Assembly (NCBI GenBank): GCA_045403215.1
Contig: JAXIOW010000039.1
Coordinates: forward strand, 1 to 8,809
From: NS-12 sp045403215
GTDB taxonomy: Bacteria > Nitrospirota > Nitrospiria > Nitrospirales > NS-4
Length of the DNA: 8,809 nucleotides
Direction of reading: 5' to 3'
In this document: positions 5,852 to 8,809 of the stretch, piece after piece
Numbering within the stretch: position 1 is the first letter of the stretch
How the letters are laid out: each line of letters begins with the position of its first letter
The notes under the pieces: generated by a model
Databases searched by the model: none
The model's input: only the letters and a program-made list of their open reading frames with translations
Told to the model about the DNA's origin: nothing
Position numbers and translations under genes: made by a program

Positions 5852-6364
5852 TTAGAACCGCTTTAGCTGACGTGCCTTCTGCCGGAGCGCCTTCGGTAGC
5901 TTTCTGGGGTTGCCTTTCTTCTTTGGATCGCGGCGGACCGGCTCGTCGTCCTCGGCCTCCCGCTTGCGCGCCGCCGGACGCGCCCCCGACATCTGCAGGC
6001 GCGTCTCGAACTCACCCGACGTCAGCACCGTGCTGCCGTGGGCCCGAGCGAAGTTGACGATCTCATGGTCCGACGAGACGATCGCGCAGTCCGAACCGTA
6101 CCTCTCCGCCAGCCGCTTGACCACGGTGTCGGCGGTCTCTCCCTGCCGGGAATAGACGACCTCAAGACCCTCGCGCCATTCGGCATGCTCGACCGGGTGA
6201 CCGGCTCGCCAGCCGTCAAAGACGACCGTCACGGGATGGCCTTTACGCTGGCGATAGCCGGCCAGGTCCCGGATCAGCTGCTCCCGCTTGGCTTCCACGT
6301 CACCTCGCAGACCGCCGCGCACGCCGAGGAGGTTGTAGCCGTCGATGATGAGATGGATCGGCAT
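5852..6364 (-). CDS. yacP: NYN/PIN-like ribonuclease, YacP/Rae1 family
   Basis: Product of 170 residues with the NYN (PIN-like) nuclease fold. MPIHLIIDGYNLLG carries the opening DGYN motif (Asp8, Asn11). VVFDG gives Asp50, GETADT gives Glu76 and Asp79, and IVSSDHE gives Asp99. Together these make the acidic metal-binding centre. In Bacillus subtilis the relative Rae1 is a ribosome-associated mRNA endonuclease; whether this protein does the same is inference. After the domain (about residue 125) comes a strongly basic tail rich in Lys/Arg (131-170), suited to RNA or ribosome binding. Start ATG 6362-6364 fits the family. The open frame continues to a TTG at 6400, but that lies in the promoter. 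Convergent with tatD and divergent from the amidase gene. Confidence 0.82.
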   Translation of the reverse strand: MPIHLIIDGYNLLGVRGGLRGDVEAKREQLIRDLAGYRQRKGHPVTVVFDGWRAGHPVEHAEWREGLEVVYSRQGETADTVVKRLAERYGSDCAIVSSDHEIVNFARAHGSTVLTSGEFETRLQMSGARPAARKREAEDDEPVRRDPKKKGNPRKLPKALRQKARQLKRF

Positions 6365-6373
6365 GATCGCTAG

Positions 6374-6400
6374 CCTATAGAGGCGGGTATGCCCTGTCAA
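6374..6400 (-). promoter_or_regulatory. Candidate yacP promoter
   Basis: A perfect -35 hexamer TTGACA on the minus strand (6395-6400) precedes TATAGG (6374-6379) with a short 15-nt spacer. An alternative -10, TAGGCT, has 17 nt. Both would give a nearly leaderless yacP mRNA, starting within a few bases of the ATG. The spacing is not ideal. Confidence 0.35.
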
Positions 6401-6402
6401 TG

Positions 6403-6419
6403 TGTCAAATATCTTGACA
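6403..6419. promoter_or_regulatory. Perfect inverted repeat between divergent promoters
   Basis: TGTCAA (6403-6408) and TTGACA (6414-6419) form a perfect 6-bp inverted repeat around ATATC. The right half is the -35 box of the amidase promoter. A further TGTCAA at 6395-6400 is the -35 box for yacP. This may be a transcription-factor site, or simply neighbouring -35 boxes facing opposite ways. Confidence 0.35.
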
Positions 6420-6441
6420 ATTTGGCTCCATTCTTTATATC
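6414..6441 (+). promoter_or_regulatory. Promoter of the amidase-truA operon
   Basis: Perfect -35 TTGACA (6414-6419), 16-nt spacer, and -10 TATATC (6436-6441) with the more AT-rich surroundings expected of a sigma-70-type promoter. Transcription would begin near 6449, giving a leader of about 43 nt before the ATG at 6492. Confidence 0.6.
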
Positions 6442-6481
6442 TTTACCGCCAGGTCCGCAACCCGAGCTGGCAAGGATTGGC

Positions 6482-6485
6482 AGGA
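6482..6485 (+). promoter_or_regulatory. Ribosome binding site deciding the amidase start
   Basis: AGGA lies 6 nt before ATG 6492-6494. It supports this start over the upstream in-frame GTG at 6402, which lies inside the promoter. Confidence 0.6.
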
Positions 6486-6491
6486 AAGAGC

Positions 6492-7784
6492 ATGGAACAC
6501 GACCACAAATTCATGGTCGGCCCTCCCACGCGATGCCGGTCGTATCTCCTGCTGGTCGCGCTGTTGGCGCTCTGGCTGCCCACCTCATCTTCCGAGGCAA
6601 CCTTTCAGACCCCTGAGACGCTTCGTGTCGCATCGGCACAATCCAGGCTTCCCCACCTGGTCGCTGCCAAGTCCAAACCACGCTCGGCCAGGGTGATCAC
6701 GGTCAACAACCTGCGGGTCTCCCAGAAGGCAAACCAACACCGATTGGTGCTCGATCTCGCCAGGCCGTTTACGTATACCCAGCAACGGTTGGCCGATCCC
6801 GCCCGGCTGGTGATCAACCTGAAGAACGCCGTCCTCAGCCGGACCGCCAAGAGCAAAATCGCCGATGACAGTTTTCCGATCGAGGTCGAATTGATCCAGG
6901 TCTCGCCGCGCAACGTGCGCATCGTCCTCGATATGGAAAGCATCACCACTGTCAAGCTGCAGAAGCTCACCCGTCCCTACCGCCTGGTCATGGACTACGT
7001 CGCGCAAAGTGAGCCGCCGGCCACGCCGCCACAACCCCAGATCACGCTCCCGCCCGTCAGCCGCCAGATCACCCCGGACGAACGGTTGGCCCGTCTTGAC
7101 ATCGAGACGATCGTGCTGGACCCGGGGCACGGCGGCAAGGACCCTGGCGCGATCGGGCCAGGTGGGCTGACCGAGAAGGAAGTCGTCCTGGACGTGGCCC
7201 TGCGCCTGCGCGATCTCCTACGGGACCGCCTGGGCAAGAAAGTTCTGATGACCCGAGACAAGGACATCTTCGCCGAGTTGGACGACCGAGCCAAGTTCGC
7301 CAACGGACACAAGGCCGACCTTTTCGTCTCCATCCACATCAACTCGCACCCGAGGCGCGCCACGCACGGGATCGAGATGTACCACTTCGGCATCGCATCG
7401 GACCGACGCGCGATGGAAGTGGCCGCGCGTGAAAACGGCGACAACATCGACCATGCGCGGGACTTTCTGGACATGATCAAGGCGGACCTGGCGCTGTCCA
7501 AACGCATCGAGGAATCGCAGAATCTGGCGTGGGAGACGAAGCTGGCCGTGGTGAATCACGTCGGCGCTCACTATTCCCTGGAAGATCTCGGCGTGAAGAC
7601 CGCGCCGTTCTACGTCCTGCGTTACACGGCCATGCCCAGCATCCTGGCCGAGATAGCCTTCATCAGCAACCCCATCGAGGAGCGGCGCCTCCGGCAGCCC
7701 GACTTCCGCCAGAAGGTCGCCGAAGGACTCTTCGACGGAATCCGCAACTACCTCAACTCGGTGCAGGTCGCCCTCGCCCGCTAA
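6492..7784 (+). CDS. N-acetylmuramoyl-L-alanine amidase, AMIN + Amidase_3
   Basis: Periplasmic murein hydrolase of 430 residues, AmiC-like; it cleaves the amide bond between N-acetylmuramic acid and the stem peptide. A signal peptide spans about residues 1-36 (hydrophobic LLLVALLALWLP, then SSSEA). An AMIN domain (about 67-169) would target septal murein or the outer membrane assembly site. A Pro/Gln-rich linker (175-195) follows. The Amidase_3 domain runs from about 204 to 424: zinc ligands His213 (DPGHGG), Glu228 (LTEKE) and His282 (SIHIN), and catalytic Glu387 (LAEIAFISN). The insert between about 298 and 360, with a helix-rich stretch, could be the autoinhibitory helix that EnvC/NlpD-type activators displace. 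It has its own promoter and a good ribosome binding site, and truA follows 14 bp after its stop. amiA, amiB and amiC cannot be distinguished here. Confidence 0.92.
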   Translation: MEHDHKFMVGPPTRCRSYLLLVALLALWLPTSSSEATFQTPETLRVASAQSRLPHLVAAKSKPRSARVITVNNLRVSQKANQHRLVLDLARPFTYTQQRLADPARLVINLKNAVLSRTAKSKIADDSFPIEVELIQVSPRNVRIVLDMESITTVKLQKLTRPYRLVMDYVAQSEPPATPPQPQITLPPVSRQITPDERLARLDIETIVLDPGHGGKDPGAIGPGGLTEKEVVLDVALRLRDLLRDRLGKKVLMTRDKDIFAELDDRAKFANGHKADLFVSIHINSHPRRATHGIEMYHFGIASDRRAMEVAARENGDNIDHARDFLDMIKADLALSKRIEESQNLAWETKLAVVNHVGAHYSLEDLGVKTAPFYVLRYTAMPSILAEIAFISNPIEERRLRQPDFRQKVAEGLFDGIRNYLNSVQVALAR

Positions 7785-7798
7785 CACCCGGGCCCGCT

Positions 7799-8533
7799 GT
7801 GCCCACCTTTAAAATTACCGTGGAGTACGACGGGACCAACTACCATGGTTGGCAGATCCAGCCGAACCTGCCGACCATCCAGGGGACGATCGAAGCGGCC
7901 ATCCGCAAGGTCGCGCAGCACGACGTGGACGTGATCGGCGCCGGACGCACCGACGCCGGCGTGCACGCGCTCGGACAGGTGGCGCACTTCTCCACCACCT
8001 CCCGGCTGACGGCCGAGGACTGGCACCGCGCGCTGAACGGGCTTTTACCGCCGGACATGGCCGTGCCAGCCGTCGAGCAGGTGCCGGAGACGTTCCACGC
8101 GCGGTTTTCGGCGAAGACGAAGCTCTATCGGTACCAGATCCTCACGCGCGTGCACCGCTCGGCGCTGAGCCGGTCAAAGGTCCTGCACTACCCTTATCCC
8201 GTGGACCTTGCTGCCATGCAGGAGGCGTCCCGCGCGCTGGTCGGGACGCACGACTTTTCTTCCTTCCAGGGTTCGCCGACCGACACGGACAACCCCGTCT
8301 GCACGATCACTCGTCTGACGATCGAGCGGTTCGGGGACGAAATCCGCTTCGAGGTCGAGGCGAACCGTTTCCTCAAGCAGATGGTGCGGGCGATCGTGGG
8401 GACGTTGTTGGAAGTGGGAAGGGGAAAGCTGAAGCAGGGAGAGGTGGCGGAGATTCTCGCGGCGAAGGACCGCACCAAAGCCGGCCCCACCGCCCCCGCC
8501 CACGGGCTATATTTGGTGAAGGTGGATTACTGA
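7799..8533 (+). CDS. truA: tRNA pseudouridine(38-40) synthase TruA
   Basis: Cytoplasmic enzyme that converts uridine to pseudouridine at positions 38, 39 and 40 of the tRNA anticodon arm. The 244 residues are a normal, compact TruA length. The catalytic motif GAGRTDAGVHALGQVAHF places the nucleophile Asp52 after Arg50. The aromatic Tyr110 (KLYRYQI) corresponds to the conserved active-site tyrosine. GTHDFSSFQ (149-157) and RFLKQMVRAIVGTLLEVGRG (190-209) are conserved family blocks. Start is GTG at 7799-7801, giving MPTFKITVEYDGTNYHGWQ at the expected domain edge. There is no clear ribosome binding site, so translation is probably coupled to the amidase gene 14 bp upstream. The frame stays open back to 7529, but that part overlaps the amidase and is not protein. 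Confidence 0.94.
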   Translation: MPTFKITVEYDGTNYHGWQIQPNLPTIQGTIEAAIRKVAQHDVDVIGAGRTDAGVHALGQVAHFSTTSRLTAEDWHRALNGLLPPDMAVPAVEQVPETFHARFSAKTKLYRYQILTRVHRSALSRSKVLHYPYPVDLAAMQEASRALVGTHDFSSFQGSPTDTDNPVCTITRLTIERFGDEIRFEVEANRFLKQMVRAIVGTLLEVGRGKLKQGEVAEILAAKDRTKAGPTAPAHGLYLVKVDY

Positions 8534-8545
8534 AGAAAGTTTAAG

Positions 8546-8663
8546 AGCGGGTCCTGTCGCCGCATCACCCGGACGTGCTCAGACCCTTTCGCCGTCGCAG
8601 CCCCGCAGACTCGGCTGTAGGTTCTTCCGCTCCGCCCGGGGCCCATGCAGCGCCACCCGCGCT
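8546..8663 (-). repeat. Structured palindromic repeat, copy C (downstream of truA)
   Basis: Complete copy in inverted orientation, starting 12 bp after the truA stop. In its own 5'-3' sense: outer AGCGCGGGT/ACCCGCT with a 2-nt bulge; stem 1 CGCTGCAT (8645-8652 complement)/ATGCGGCG (8558-8565 complement) with one G-T wobble; internal loop GGGC; stem 2 CCCGG/CCGGG (8636-8640 and 8568-8572 complements); AGAACC/GGGTCT with one A-G mismatch; GCC-GA-GTC/GAC-GGC around the same 11-nt loop. The core (complement of 8593-8612) is identical to copies A and B. It lies between truA and a convergent minus-strand ORF. Confidence 0.75.
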
Positions 8664-8681
8664 ACAGAATGTTTGCGACAG

Positions 8682-8809
8682 CTAGAAAGGGAGCTTGTTC
8701 TGGGGCGAGTCCTGGCTTTCGACGCGCTTGCGGAGTTCGATGAGCTCGCGCTCGAGGGCTTCGAAGCGGTCGGCGATGGGGTCGGGCATGTTGGCGTGGT
8801 CCATCGTGG
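8682..8809 (-). CDS. C-terminal part (or whole) of a small coiled-coil protein
   Basis: A minus-strand frame runs from the window edge to a TAG at 8682-8684. From the ATG at 8802-8804 it reads 40 residues with a short amphipathic coiled coil (ADRFEALERELIELRKRVE) and a polar tail ending NKLPF. The frame is open to the edge, so the true start may lie outside. I do not recognise it. Third-position GC is high, as in the neighbouring genes, which supports real coding. It is convergent with truA, with a palindromic repeat between them. Confidence 0.45.
   Translation of the reverse strand, partial: TMDHANMPDPIADRFEALERELIELRKRVESQDSPQNKLPF

Noticed and set aside
6365..6400. Longer yacP form from a TTG at 6398-6400
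   Set aside because: This TTG is part of the TTGACA promoter hexamer, and the family begins at the MPIHLIIDGYN start.
6402..6491. Longer amidase form from a GTG at 6402
   Set aside because: It would place the start upstream of the -35 and -10 boxes and bury the signal peptide; ATG 6492 has a good ribosome binding site.
6585..7787. Long minus-strand open frames opposite the amidase gene (about 120-190 residues)
   Set aside because: They are shadows of a GC-rich gene: the plus-strand frame has full domain evidence, while these have no recognisable domain and no start signals.
7529..7798. Open frame extending TruA into the amidase gene
   Set aside because: It overlaps the catalytic domain of the amidase in another frame, and TruA homology begins at 7799.
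4769..8663. CRISPR array or integron attC sites as explanation of the repeats
   Set aside because: Copies are kilobases apart with genes between, in both orientations, and lack regular spacers; the GTTRRRY/RYYYAAC ends of attC sites are absent.

Overview
This window is chromosomal DNA from a GC-rich, diderm (Gram-negative type) bacterium. The evidence is an outer-membrane beta-barrel protein with a C-terminal phenylalanine, a periplasmic murein amidase with an AMIN domain, and a zinc ABC importer with an outer-membrane partner. The gene set and protein style would fit Nitrospirota (Nitrospira-like) or a related deep-branching diderm. That placement is inference from memory, not something the sequence proves.

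Layout. Positions 1-4510 hold one minus-strand metal-uptake locus, transcribed right to left: a small exported His/Cys-rich DUF2946-like protein (4193-4510), an outer-membrane barrel protein (2677-4098), then the zinc-type ABC importer as binding protein (1718-2641), ATPase (1011-1721) and permease (122-1009). The last three genes are overlapped or 1 bp apart. Together they make a plausible route from the outer membrane through the periplasm to the cytoplasm for Zn2+ (or Mn2+). A candidate promoter overlapping an imperfect inverted repeat lies just upstream of the first gene. The permease gene ends inside a dispersed GC-rich hairpin repeat, so its last residues are repeat-encoded.

Positions 4511-4920 are a 410-bp non-coding stretch full of secondary structure. 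From 4921 on come housekeeping genes with higher GC at third codon positions: tatD (plus), a yacP/rae1-like NYN nuclease (minus), and a probable amidase-truA operon (plus) driven from a divergent promoter region. At the right edge is the end of a small coiled-coil ORF on the minus strand.

The most unusual content is a family of imperfect-palindrome elements of about 115 bp. Three complete copies (4769-4881, 5731-5846, 8546-8663) and one cut by the window edge (1-85) are present. They share a 20-nt apical core, while their stem sequences differ and yet stay paired through compensatory changes. Two copies lie between convergent genes, one lies 3' of znuB, and one lies just upstream of tatD. The region 4580-4905 is additionally bounded by a perfect 9-bp inverted repeat matching this family's terminus, which suggests a composite or nested element. 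I do not recognise this family.
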